Below, one piece after another: positions 32,973-45,260 of a stretch of DNA of 64,000 bases. Origin of the DNA: [Phialemoniopsis] sp. UDSM-2020 (lineage: Eukaryota > Ascomycota > Sordariomycetes > Thyridiales > Thyridiaceae); contig JAEILZ010000003.1 of assembly GCA_018873225.1 (NCBI GenBank), forward strand, positions 930,001-994,000. Direction: 5' to 3'. Numbering within the stretch: position 1 is the stretch's first letter; each line of letters begins with the position of its first letter. The position numbers and the translations under genes are program-made. The notes under the pieces were generated by a model. The model searched no databases and was not told where the DNA came from. It saw nothing but the letters and a program-made list of their open reading frames with translations.

Positions 32973-35900
32973 GGTTGAAGTTCGAAATACTCAAAACTGC
33001 TTAAACCCAGTGTAGCCCAAACCTTAATAGTTAAGATGGAGACCTTGTAGTCTCTTTGACGGCACAAAAGGGTATTGGCCGGCTGAATTTGGCAGGCAGC
33101 GGCGGGTTGTGAATAGTTATAAAAGTTGAGAAGGATAATCAACCTGTGGTGGAGCCGACAACTAGCTGCATTATATGTCTGCTCCCGGTGGTTGTATGGC
33201 GTAATGGGAGGACTAACGACGAACGAGCTGTCAAGACGGGTCAGTTCTTTATGCCCTAGTATCGCCGGCCGATGGTCAGAGGACGGAGCCGGGTCATTGA
33301 TCATGGATGGGTGGTACAAGAGCCGCTGACGGGGACTAGTCTTGAGTTGGGCAGGCACGCACCTCAGCTGTAATGGAGGGACCCTTGTGGCGGTTAGAGT
33401 TTTTGAGGAAGCGTGGAGATGTGCTGGAGACCAGGGTCTAGGGACTAGTCTACCGGACTGCTGCTCGTGGACGACACCAGTAGTCTCTGTCTGGGAAGCC
33501 CGAACCGGGGTGGTCGGAGAGTGGATCGAGGCTGAACGGGTCCTTCTGCCGTCTCAGAGTGGTGATGCAGGTTATCCAACAAGAAAGCTGCCGCGCTATT
33601 ACAAGGGCGTGCACTAGGTTGACGGTGGATACAATGCACGGCGACCCGGAGACGATGCGGGTAATGATGTAGTCTAAGACACACGGATCGTGGCGCCTGT
33701 GGGAAGGCTAGTCTGACAGAGACTGGTGATGACGCTGCGTTGGAGAGGCGTGCCGTCCTAATAGACGTTGTATGTGCTGATCCTCGCGTGTGCAGGTGTG
33801 ACAGTGTCGTGAGTAAGGATCATATACAAGTAGCTTGTGGACGTCCCGGTAGATGGGAAGAACAACAACAACAAGAAAGAGGTGGACACTAGGGCAGGCT
33901 AATATGTCGAGGTCCAAGGAACCAAAAAGAGGTCAAGGTTTCTGATCGTAATGGATGGCATCTTATTTCTATCGACGTGCCCCTGCCCTTGGAGACGACA
34001 CTTGAGGGAGCTGGGAGGCCTTTGTGGCGTATCTGATCCATCCCTGGGAAATGTGGATGAAAGTCAAATACCATTATGACGGGCTCTCTGTTTGACTCTG
34101 TGTCGTCTGAGCACAGGTAGCTTGAGGGTGTGAGGTAGGTGTAGGTGTACATCGGAGGGTCGTTTGAGGAGGCCGCGATCCAGACCACCGGGCCTTGCCC
34201 AGGGCAAGACATGGCCGCGCCGCTTGACCCCAGCTCATGGTTTAAAATGACCGCCGATCTCTAGGGTAGCTTCAGATGCAGGGGTCTCGGATGCGCTCAT
34301 CCAGAGAAATGCATGATCGTACTGTCATTGCCCTTGTCCTGTGAAATGGAATTGGGGGCATTTCGCAGTGCGCGGCCGTGGAAATGTGTCAGAATGGGAT
34401 GGACGGGCAGGGCGAGAATAGCTCGAGATCCGCAATTTGCTTGGCTTCTCAGATTTCGACGAGGGACCGGGGTCCCGGGGATCGGGACCCATTAAAAAAA
34501 CCACACGGTAGGATCGGCCGAGATCCACGAGATCCAGGGCCACTCGTGAGATTCGCCAGCCCAGGCACGCGCACCCACACCTCCACCACCATCACCACTC
34601 ATCGTCGTCGCATCGCATTTGCATTTGCATTTGGTGGGTGTATACACTTGTGTTTCTTTTCCTGAATAAAGTAAAAAAAGGAGAAGGGTTCGCATCAAAC
34701 ACACTTGTGGAAATGAATAGAAAATCAATTTGTGAAGCAATTACTTAACCTTATTAGCTCACCGCGCCTGCCTGGTGCTAATAATTAGCCGGCAGAGCGC
34801 CTGCTTCATACCTTCCAAGGCTAGCAAGGGAAACATTTATTTTGCTACATACGGCTACTGCAACTTGGACCAAGTCGAGAAGGAAAGGTACTTTCCTTAT
34901 CCACCGAGGCAACTTGCGGCCGTAGAGTTTCAGGTGGCTTTTCCGGGATCATCATCGCAATAAACTTTAAATTTCATTGTTTCCAGCTCGACTTGTTCAA
35001 CGCTGCTCCATGTTTGCGCTCCTGTGTGTTTCTCCTCTCCTGAAAAGTCGATAAGTTATCAAACCCTTTTTCACCGAGACACGGAAGCCGAATCGCAAAG
35101 CGGTAAGAATCGACCGTCAGACTTTCGGCCCCACCGCACCCAGCAAAGTGGAAAAAACGTCATTTCAGCCCTTCCATGTTGGCGGTGCGCTTCGGAGAAC
35201 GCCAGCTAGCGACCATCATTCGCTGGCCCAGCACTAAATTTTCTGGAGCCAGCCCGCTTGCCCACTGCGAGACGACTCAGTTCCGCTGAGAGTGTCCCCA
35301 GTTTCCCAGTGCCGACTTGTCGCTAGCTCCAGATATCCACGTGCGGAAATTCCTTGCTAGGGTCAGGCTCGTTTCTCGTTGGCTGTGTCCCTGAAGCGAG
35401 GACAAAGTTTCAGGGTCCTCTTTCTCCAGCAGAGAATCCACTCGGGATCGCCACCCGGCACGCGCGTTGCAATAACTTCACCTTTACCATCGCTGCTGAA
35501 CGGTGGACACACCGACCTAAAGATACTCACCTACGGGACTTCTTTCCCTTTGACATGTGAACATCTGCATTTCCATTTCCGGTGGCTGGATCGTGTAATA
35601 TGTCACTTGCATTGACCCGATCAAAGGGAAGCCACTGACAGCGCAATGACTGACAAATACGGTGGCTTGGGTGGCTGATCGGCGGACGGCAACCCCGCGA
35701 CCCTGTGGCGTTCAGCTGACGGGGGCCTAGATTGCGTCTGCCAGATGAAACCAGATGATCACCAATCTGCCCACAAACACCCTGGAGGGTGATTCTGGAC
35801 TCCATCAAAACGCAACACCATCACTCCAAAAGGCTTTCCTGTATTTCCCGGTTCCTTGGTTTCATTCCTCGAGATGGGCCGACGGGGGAAGAGGTTCCCT

Positions 35901-37737
35901 CCGGGGTGGTCACTCGTCTCGCGTGTGCTCCCCAATTCTGACACCTGTCTAAGAGCCACTAAGGACGTTTTGACAGCACCCACCTAGCTGGGTCCAACTT
36001 AGCCGTCCCCCCCAGGCTCAGGTGTGACCACGACCGCCCGTTTGCTTGCATCTCCCATATTAAGTGCTTACAACGTGTTTCTCAGCCTCAACGGTCTAGA
36101 TCTCGCAGAGTGCATCCCATCTGCAAGCCCAAACAACGTGTCTCGCTTGGACGCGCTCTCCCGACGTGAAAACCCATCGAGTGCTTTCTTTTGCGCAAGC
36201 ATGCTGCGACCTTTCGGAGAAGACCTCTGCGATGCAAAGTCCAGGGTTCGCACCGTTAGCTGTCTGCGGGTTCACCGCCGCTTTGACAAGAATGCTCTTC
36301 GTGGTTCCATGGCCTCGTCTCGCAGCACCACCGACTTCTCCCTTGATGGACTTTAATCGACATGCAGTGCCATTGGGCGCTGAGAGGCTTAAAGGACGCA
36401 TTGCCGGGCTGACGCGCCGCTTTGTCAGAGTAGTAAGAGTGCCAAGCTGATACAAGGGAGGGCAGAAAAACTCTGTGTTCATTCTCCAATTACGTATATG
36501 CCGAAACAGCTGAACCCACACCCACACAACAGCTGCCCCAAAAAGAAGGCTTTCACAGCTGAGCGATTATCCCTGTACCTTGCCCTTCAAACTGAGCAAT
36601 GTAGGCTGGGGGACCCACGCCAGTGTGTTAGTGAACCAAAGATTCACCCCAATAAAACAAGAGGAAAAAGCAAGTCGTAGATCTTCTTTAAAGTACCGCC
36701 GCATCGCTTCCCATGGCCTTGGAAATACCGTTATCCACCGTGTCTTGGACCGAACAACATGCCAGCACGGACAGGTGGTCCGTTTACGCGGTAATGGGGC
36801 ATCAAGTGGGTGTCAAGAGAGGTTGACGGTTTTGGATCAAGCTCTTCCCAGAACCCTAACAAACTGATGCTCCATATGCGCTCAGGTAGTGGGATAATCC
36901 TGGGTGCTTGATTATGGAATAAGGTACGTCGAGAAGGCAAACCGTCGAATGATCTGTCACCCACTTGGGCATCTCCCAGATCCACAATATATCGCGAACT
37001 GACACTCGCCGGATCTCGCCGTCTTGGGTCTCCAGTGACATGCACTGACACTGTCTTGGATGCCGAACTACCTAGGTAGCATCCCACGATATCGAGGAGA
37101 GATCCAGTCTAACTTGAAGCTAAGGGAGACGATATGGGTACCTGTTTACGACTTCTTCAGCTACAGACTCCTGCCTCATGTCTTTTAAGCGGGCGTGTCT
37201 TGCTTCGTAGTGCCAGTCATGGATATAGTGGCCGATCTCCACTTCCCTCCATTGGACTTGACCTCACACCAAATCCAGGGGGGTATGCAAGAGCTGAGCC
37301 GGCTGACGACCTCGGCATCGCCATGTCATTCACTACGGCGGCATTCACTGTTCCCGTTGTCAAGTCACATCCACCAAAACATTAGCTCTTACACATCGCG
37401 CTTGTCATTCGTAAGAGAGAAGATTCCATTGCCTGTCTAAAGTACACCAAGTTTCGATTCCATCTCGGTCTCTGCGATTATCGAAGACCGCCCCGTCTTC
37501 TGGGCAGTAGACCAATGACACTGTGTTATAGCACAGTCGGTCTCTAGAAGAGAAGGCTCCAAAGACCTCCATCCGTAGTAACTCCGTATCAATGCGTGAA
37601 TAGTACAAAAATTATCAGGACAAAGCGAGCCTAGCCAGTCCACACTTGCTACCTTGTGTACAGATCTCCTCCTTCAAGTGATCAAGTGCACACAAAACGA
37701 GATCGCTATTCGTAGACTCTCATCCAACACTCGAGAT
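32973..37737. other. 4.8-kb region without a convincing gene
   Basis: Every frame in this stretch is under 180 codons, without domains, and matched by similar frames on the other strand. Local features: GATCGA at 33524, about 550 bp upstream of the cryptochrome ATG; a self-complementary GGGACCGGGGTCCC near 34464; a threefold GCATTT near 34616; and a 165-bp transposon-like copy at 36803-36967. Base composition is near even and I see no strong C-to-T decay of the kind RIP leaves. It may hold the cryptochrome promoter, non-coding RNA or decayed sequence, but nothing I can name. Confidence 0.45.
36803..36967. mobile_element. MITE-like element, copy 2 (165 bp, 5-bp TSD GGCAT)
   Basis: The ends are CAAGTGGGTGTCA on the left and TGTCACCCACTTG on the right, a 12-of-13 terminal inverted repeat. 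It is flanked by perfect GGCAT repeats (36798-36802 and 36968-36972). Interior blocks shared in the same order and spacing with copy 1 include GGTTGACGGTT, TGGATCAA, CTAACAAACTGA, AGGTAGTGGGAT, CCTGGGTG and CGAGAAGGCAAACCGTC. It has the same 165-bp length as copy 1 but no shared flanking sequence, so the two are independent insertions. The inner parts of its inverted repeats are more diverged than in copy 1. Confidence 0.85.
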
Positions 37738-40254
37738 TCAATGCTCCTTTGGGCATACGGAGACAACAAGAATGCTTCCTTCCCGCTTGCCATTGAGTCC
37801 CTCCGGTCGACATGATTGGTAGACCTTCGAAAGCCACTTCTTGTGGACAAATGATCTCCGGTTCTTCAATTCCGGGTGAATCAACAGCCACTCTGCCTGA
37901 CGGGCTCTCGTTATGCCAACATTCAAACGGTGCTGGCCGTCCATGAATCGAGTCGGCCTATCGCGCACAAAATCAATCCCGACCACATCCGCTTCGTGGC
38001 CTTGCGCAGTATCCCAGGTTCGTGCCTCCACGCGGTCTTTCACAGCCAAATGGGGATGGTCCTCAGCAAGTTTGTCGATTGCCTTGCGATAATGCATAAT
38101 GGCTGAGCGGTAGGGTGAAAGGAGGAGAATTGTTCCCAGCTCCTCCTTCCGGTCCACACGGCGGAAATGAGGATCTTGAAGCAGCTCCAAGATCTTCTTC
38201 ATCGACCAATGACGATGAACCGGGTTATGCCAACTCTTTCCTTCCATGAGAGGCTCCCCAACAGGGCAGATATGAATGATAAAGCGCGGGATCTGGCACG
38301 GGGATCCAACAATGCGCCCCATCGAGGACAACCATGTTCGTAGATGTGACACCGTCGCTGGAAACAGGTACTCGCTCTTGACACCCGTGGTCATCTGCCC
38401 ATCATAGAATAGATCCGATGCGAGCCGGTGCAGGTTTCCATAAGCACGGTGATTGACCAAAAGTTGATGATCGATCACTTCATTGTGATATGCCCGCAGC
38501 ATCATGGTCGTCTGCAGCTGGGCTGCATACGGGTTGTCCCGCTCGTTGCCGACGTACGGGAGGGTCTGACGAAAGTCTCCGCAGAAAATCCACGCCGCGG
38601 GCTTGAAGTGTGCGATCGATATCAGTGTCGATAGTTCTCTCGCATGAGGCGCCTCATCGAAGATTACCAGATCCGGCTCAAAGAGCTTCGAGAAGTAGGT
38701 ACTGGCCGCGACGGGTGTGGTCGCAATGAAGTCTGCAGTGTTCAGTACGTGTTCATACAAACGGAACACCTCCCACTTGAATAGCCGGTTATCAGTAGGG
38801 TCCCCCTCCGAGTTCTCCAACAACTTGGTGAGGGAGGTATATTCCTCCTTATGAGCTTCGTAGTGTTTCCACGCAGTCTCGTCCAGTGTTGGCAATTTGG
38901 CCTGCACCTCATTCGGTTGATCGGGACACTGCTGATAAGCAGCTACTGTGGAGGAGAAAGCCTTCGAGAAGTCAATCTCTGGATCGTCAAGAGTTGTGTC
39001 CTCGGCATCAGGAGAAACCTCCGTCTCAGTGTCCGTTGAGTTGATTCGGCGGCTTCGACGCAGCTCGTACGACCATCCCTTCATCCGGACGAGAGTTTTG
39101 CGATCTCCCACATCTTCCACCAAACGAAGTAGCCGTCGAGTTGCATCATCCAGCGGCTGGTTGATGTCAAGCAGATACAGGATCCTACCTCCGCAAGACA
39201 AGACCATTGCTGCGAGGAGCAAAACCCAATGGGTTTTACCACCGCCAGGACCACCAGGTATAATTCCAATACCACACGGCAGAGATGACAGAGTTTCGGA
39301 CCACGCTTTCTGTTGCGACTTGTTGAGCTGAGCAAACTTTTGGATGAGGTGTTCAGGCAAGTCCTTGGCCTTGGGATCTCTCAGTGTCGGGAATTTGTCG
39401 AAGAGATCCACCATCATCTCAGGATTTTCCATTGACATCCACCATCTCAAAGCTGCGAGCTGCTGCTTGTTGGTATCTTCGCCGCGATTCAACTTCTCCC
39501 AGGCGCCAAGCTCTGCTTTCATCGTCGCATCGGAGACCTGAAAGTTCAGCTGGATAATGGTAGCATTGTCCTCGCCAAGGTCCTCATCTGGCACAGGGGC
39601 AGCCGCAGTTCCCCGGGGAAGAATAGGCCGCATCAGCGGCTCCATATCAGATACGGCCAGAATGACCTTGAAGATGATGTAATTTTTGAAGAATGCGATT
39701 CCTGGTTCTTGGCCGGCGAAGTTGGAAGCAATGCGTTCTGCAGGCCACCAGTCGGCCGACTTCAGCTTCTTGTTTTCGACATCGTAAGGACCCAGAAGGC
39801 ATCGGTCTCCTTCTCGGGGCAAAACATTCTCGACATTGTGACGAGGCTGAACAAGAATGACATAGATGTCGTCTTCTGGAGACGCAGATGTAACCGACAA
39901 GCACCATGCCTGAAACAGGCGTTTCTGCTTATTGTAGTCGAGAACTGACGCAGACTCCAATTCGTACTCTTTTTCCGTTCCGTTGACATGCCGCTCGCCG
40001 AACTCTCGAGAGGATGCGAACTTGAAGATGGGAGTGACAGCCTCCTTTGTTTCCGCTTTTTTGTCCACATAGCGACCGTTTACCATGTGATTTTTGGTAA
40101 ACGTGTCCATGTTGGACAACAAACCACTGTCATCGATAGATCAGGATAAGGCAGGTCAAAGGTGATGATGATGAGAGGAATGTTGAAATTTTCAAGAAAG
40201 AGAAGGAAAGAAGAGGGGGGAATTTCGGGAAAGTGGAAGGGATACTCACGGCAT
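37738..40254 (-). CDS. UPF1/NAM7-like superfamily 1 helicase, probably 2 exons
   Basis: The main exon is 40126-37738. An upstream 5-nt exon (40254-40250, ATGCC) with a consensus GTGAGT donor, a CTGAT branch-like site and an ACAG acceptor would give MPGLLSNMDTF (795 aa). Without it the start is the ATG at 40110 (790 aa). Motifs: Walker A GGPGGGKT (about residue 290), Walker B LVIFDEAPHA (about 489), motif III GDFRQTLP (about 514), motif V TAQGHEADVVGIDF and motif VI NVGITRARQ (about 738). This is the UPF1-like SF1B set that unwinds RNA or DNA from 5' to 3'. A loop of about 170 residues sits between motifs I and II. The first 280 residues match no domain I recognise, and there is no CH zinc domain, so it is not Upf1 itself. 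Role unknown. Confidence 0.82.
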
Positions 40255-41016
40255 GTTTGCTGTTGTTAACCCTCTTCAGGTGGAGGTTCTTGCCTGAATA
40301 GGCTTTCTGTCATCTGCCTCTCGGAGGATGGAGGTGTCTTGACTTGAGAAAAAAGGGACTTGACTTGAGAAAAAAGGGAAAAGCCCTGGCTGAGGGCGAT
40401 GGTAGTCTGATGGAAAGGTCACGAGGACTGCGTGAGTGGAAGCGGGTGAAATTGGGGGATGGAAGTAGAAAGGTAAGGTTGTGAAGGTGAAAAGGGAAAG
40501 CTAGGTAGTCACTGCCTGGTGAGGTGAGGGTGAGATAAGGACGTCCTGAATTGTTGTTATCACGCAGCGCGTCTCTTTTTCTCCTCTGACAGAGATGGGA
40601 TAGAAAGGTGAGTACCAAGCCCAACATGAGTCCATCTGGCACAAACAAAGTACCTATTTAGAAGGTACATACATGTCACCCTTCTCAAGACATTATCCCG
40701 AGGCGTTGACAATACGTCAGAGCTCGCGGCAGTGACAGGCCTGCGATGCCCAACACTCGAGAAGTAATGATTAGCCAGCTCCCTCATCATGGATATCAGA
40801 TTAATTGATTGTGTTGTTACAGTAGGTACGAGGGAAAAAGAAGAATGCCCAACTCCCACCAAGCCATGGACCCCTTCCGCCATGAATTGAACCAAACAAC
40901 AATAGCAAAGATAGCAACAAGCTATGCTTGTCCCCATCTCGTTTCATCGTCTTCTACTACTTCCTACAAGTCCTCGCCCTCTTTTCTTTCCCGGGTGGCA
41001 TCTTCCAGACGCCCGC
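40255..41016. other. Intergenic region with a perfect 21-bp tandem duplication
   Basis: Spacer of 762 bp between the helicase (its 5' side) and the 3' end of the RhoGAP gene, both on the minus strand. It contains a perfect two-copy 21-bp repeat at 40338-40379. No gene is seen. Confidence 0.45.
40338..40379. repeat. Perfect tandem duplication of 21 bp
   Basis: Two identical adjacent 21-base units, each beginning CTTGACTTGAG and ending AAAAAAGGGA. They lie 84-125 bp upstream of the proposed first ATG of the helicase gene, in its likely 5' untranslated region or core promoter. A recent slip duplication is the simplest explanation. Confidence 0.9.
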
Positions 41017-43610
41017 TCAGTCATCGTCAAAGATCTGGTACGTGTTCTGCAGAATGGTGTCCACGGCCCTGACTTGCCAGCCAGCATCGGCGATGTTAGA
41101 GCCGGCACCGGTGCCCATCAGAGTGGGGCCAAACACGATGGCCAAGTTCTGCGAGTTCATCCTGTTGACCTTGGAATTGTCCATCACGCGGTGGAGATGA
41201 AGTGTCAAGGCACGCAGCGTAGCGTAGTTGGGGTCCGGCAGCGAGTTGATAATCGCATGGAGCGAGTCACGGCGCACAATATCATCATCATTTTCTATTT
41301 AACACGGTCAGCTCGATCTGGACAGAGCACATAGGTTTTGAGAAGTTTGGGAATGACTTACTAGCTGCCTCCACAAAGCCGGCGTAGTGCTCCTTGGTGA
41401 GGAGGGGATCAGGGAGGTCCCGGAAGAACTGCTTCAACAGACCAGCAACACTATTGACGTCGTGGAAGAAATTCTCGGGGTTTCTGAAGTCGAGATTGGC
41501 CGAGTTCAGATCTGCAAAAGAATGGTCAATGACTTAAGTCCAGAGCAAAGATGACAAACTTATCAGTTCAGTACATACCTCCAGTATCGAACATGCCCTT
41601 GAGCTTGTTGACGTGGGGGACGGAGCCTGATAGACGGTAGATACCCTCCACACCGAGACCATAGAGGTCAACGGCCTGAATACATTGGTAAACGACCATT
41701 GGCACAGCAACTGCGTCCCGATCATAAAGTCGGGATAGAGAGATGCCAAAGACTGGCTTCGTAGGCGCCATCTGCGGGGGTGACTGGGCTCGAACTTGGC
41801 CGAGACCACTGGAGCCTGGTCGTTGATTCGGCGGGTGCGACATCAAGGGATTAGTTGGGCCTTGAGGACCGGAGGGGCCTTGCAACTGAGGAGGTTGCGG
41901 TGGCTGCGAGGTCTGGAACGACAGAGCTCCTAGCTGGGGCGGGCCTTGAGATGAGCCGGTCGAGGCATTAAATCGGGAGTTGGGGATGGTAGGCTGGGCC
42001 GAGTTGCGAGTCGAGAATTGTGACTGCTGCTGCGGGCCCTGGCCTCCTGGGCCATACATGCTGCCGTGGCTAAAGGCACGTTCGTGCTGTTGACCGGAAC
42101 CTTGACGCTGTGCTGCAGGCATCACCGGTACAGGTCCCATTGAAGGAGTGCCTCCTGGTGACTGGGCCGCATCGGGGAAACCACCAATTGGCCCCCCAGG
42201 ACGAGATGATACTGAGGACGGCTGTTGCATGGGTCCCGAGCCCATGGGCGGCTGACCCATGCCCTGGGTCGGGCTTTGGACCGCCGATGGGGCTTGGGGC
42301 GGCGGCGCATTATGGCTGCCGCTCAGGACCTAGGTTGGATCAGTATACATGTAGGACTAATATGCCGGAATGAAGAAGACTTACAGGATGACGCTCGTAA
42401 GTGGGCTCGCCAGTTTGCGGTGGCAGCTTGCCATGGTAGCCACCGATGTACTCATTCAGGTCCCGCTCGTTGTCAATAGAGATCGCAATCTCTCTAAGAC
42501 TGCGAGCTTCAGGCTTGCCGGGCTGCCCTTTGAGTGGACTAATGCTGAGACCGTTGCTCAGAAGCAACTTCTCGTTAAAAGATGCTTTAGAAAGAGTTAG
42601 TAATGAGCAAGCGCATCGGGAGGAGAGCCTGTACGCACCGAATTTCTGGATTTGCAAAGCCAGCCCGCTGTCACACTCCCTGATAGTATCATGAAGCGCC
42701 TTGATGGCGTCGGGCCTCAACGTCGTGATCAATTCGCGGCGTTCCGACTGAAGAGTCTGCACCTTGCCATGATAATCCTGGTCGGCGGTCTGAACCTTGC
42801 GAAGAAGGTCCTCCTCCTGCTGCGCGGCCGACTTGTGGCCCTTGAAACCGAATTTGGGTCGCTGACCGCCAGTGTCACCCGTGCGAACACGGTCATACTC
42901 TTCCGCCAGGGATTCGTACTTTGCTTTTGACTTGCGCATAGCAGTCTCGAGGTCGGCAACCCGCTGCTCTGCGGCTAGACCGTTCTGCTTCCAGCCCTTC
43001 CTGTTCTTCTCGGCAATAGCGGCGAGCTCAAGCAAGTCCTCGTGCATAGTATGCAGGGACTGGCCAAACTGGACGCCGTTGTCCGCCATCCGGCTGTGAG
43101 TCTCCATCATCTGGTTGTACGCTGATGCAAAGCTGCCACCCTTGTGTTCGCCACGCGACATGGTCTCCATCGTCGTCTGGGCCAGTTTCTTGAGGTGATT
43201 CGAATGATCTTGCTCTAGTTGGCCTCTCTTTTTGAGGAACAGAGCGAATTCCTAATAACACGCCGTCAAATTGTTAGCGAACCAGGCAAATTCTGGGAGA
43301 CAAGCGTCTCAAAAGCTGTGTCATCGCAACTAACCCTCGCAGATGTGATGCTTTGCTTTAATCTATTGAGCATAGCCGACACGCCAATCTCGGACTGTAG
43401 CACGTCTTGAACCTCCTTCGGGGCGTCGATATGGTTCGGGTTCGAAGGACCAGTCGGGCTGTTGACCGCTGCGCCAGCTGCAGCGCCGCCGTTCGCGACG
43501 CCGCCTCCATTCTCACTGGTGGGAGGTTGTGCTAGGGACATGCTGCCCATCCGTTCGCGCTGCGCCGGAGGGATGTCGACGGACGATCTGAAGTCGGTCG
43601 CGGCAGCCAT
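41017..43610 (-). CDS. F-BAR and RhoGAP protein, Rgd1 type, 6 exons
   Basis: Exons 43610-43335, 43251-42639, 42584-42385, 42329-41579, 41511-41362 and 41294-41017 join in phase to 755 aa. Residues about 80-340 are an F-BAR membrane-bending domain ([39 protein letters not shown], long coiled coil, [28 protein letters not shown]). A Pro/Gln/Ser-rich linker follows (about 364-530). Then comes RhoGAP (about 545-755) with the arginine finger in [11 protein letters not shown] (Arg about 595) and [17 protein letters not shown]. Yeast Rgd1 switches off Rho3 and Rho4 at growth sites, and this protein should act at the hyphal tip or septum. The conserved F-BAR plus RhoGAP order matches Rgd1. The start ATG follows in-frame with [15 protein letters not shown]. 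Confidence 0.94.
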
Positions 43611-45260
43611 CGTGGCAATTGCGAGTGTTTCCCGCCTTTGATGATAGTTTCTAAGTGCAGACCGGGAAATCAAAGAACGTTGAACGGGAGCGCTGGCACA
43701 CGCTTCCCGCTAGTTGTGGTGGTATTCCGGGTTTTGGTGAAGCAGGGGTTGAAACGATCCAGGTTCATGCGCGGTCGTTTTGGCAGCACCCGATTTACAG
43801 ATCCAGCTAGCTTTGTTGCCAAACAATGAGCAGATCCTCGACAGCTGCTGCTTGCTTGACAAAGCGATTGTGTCGGGTAGTAACGACACGGGTCAAATTG
43901 CAAACAAGACGCCGCCAGCGCACAAAGGTGAGATGTGAGTGACGACGATAAGCGAAGGTTGACAATAGATCAGGAAAAGAGAATTGAGGATGACGAATGG
44001 GGCTGATGCGAAGGCCAGTGCTGGCGGCGGTGTTGGTGGTGCGTGCGGGAGGGAGCGGGTACAGCACGGGGAGGGGGGTTCAAAAATGTCGTCGTGGCAA
44101 GCTTCGCGTATTTGGCTATTAAAAGCCCAACGTGCACACCCCATATTACGAGCTACCCACTCGCAAATTGAGGCTATGACATCGTTTTTATTCAGCGTTG
44201 GGATTTAGTTAGCTCCAGGTACGGTACACGTCTCGCAAAACCCTGAAAGCTAGTGGCTACGACTTGATAAAAGGGGTTCAATGAATCTCCATATTGTCTC
44301 GTCGACCACATCATGTTCAATGGCAGCAACATATACCAACGCCTTACCTGCCCAGCAATTCCGTAGTGCTCACTGCTCTCACGACTGAAATTAAAGAGGA
44401 GCGACTGGGGACGTCAGGACGAGGAACCCTGAACTCCCCCTGCCTGTCTCAACACCCTTGATTGAAAAGTCTGTGCACATCCCAAACTCTCGGGAGACTA
44501 GTACAACATCTCCATCAGGTAGTCGGACACCTTAATGAACAATATCTGGGGTTTATTATGTGGTACACAATATCTGTCCTGACAAATAATAGCCCGGGTA
44601 TTATTCGTGGGTCTTGCCCTGGGCCGTTGAATCAGTGACAAGCCTCCTTGTCACTCTCCTCAGATCCAATCACAGACCAGTACGAAAAGACACTTCATGC
44701 TTCATGAGGGAGACAGTGTAGTTGCGTGTACGACACTGGTTTTGTGAGTACCAGCAGTCGCTCAGTTTAGGGCTCGCACGTGCAGGCCACTCGGAGTGAT
44801 TCCGACGTCTATCACACGTTAGAAGAAGCTTAACGAAGTCTACGATTCTGCACGCACAAGATCTCTTCATCCAACTTATCGACTTTCTCACTCATACTGG
44901 CACCATAGCCCAACTGATTCTTCTTGTACAAAACGGTCGCACGTGCATCACCTCTCGGTCTTTGTTCCGGAGGACTGAAAATAGCATATTGACCTGTCCT
45001 TCGTTTGATCGACCTCATCGGTATAGGAAACTTCCATGGTATTGGCTGATCTAGTGTCTCAGAATAATCCTATACTACCACAAATCGTAAAGCTGTCTTC
45101 TAGGTCGAGTAGGCCATCAGCTTTTCAGTGATTACAACGTCTGTGTTCCGTCACAACGTCATCTGATCTCCCGGAAGAGACCGTCCGTATTGCGACGTTC
45201 CCAAGCTTCTGTGGAAACTTCCGAGAGAGGCACGTCCTTCTCCTGCATGATCTTCAGCAA
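43611..45260. other. Intergenic region
   Basis: This 1.65-kb stretch holds the RhoGAP promoter and the 3' end of the SDR gene. Two short minus-strand frames (44670-44891 and 44830-45018) are simple open frames with no domain. I do not see a real gene, tRNA or repeat here. Confidence 0.45.

Noticed and set aside
34460..34495. Hairpin-like GGGACCGGGGTCCC and neighbouring repeats as a possible terminator or origin
   Set aside because: A short isolated palindrome in a eukaryotic intergenic region, with no supporting context.
44830..45018. 62-codon frame (MRSIKRRTGQYAIFS...) that reads somewhat like a protein
   Set aside because: No domain, no codon bias resembling the neighbours, and no partner exon with consensus splice sites was found.
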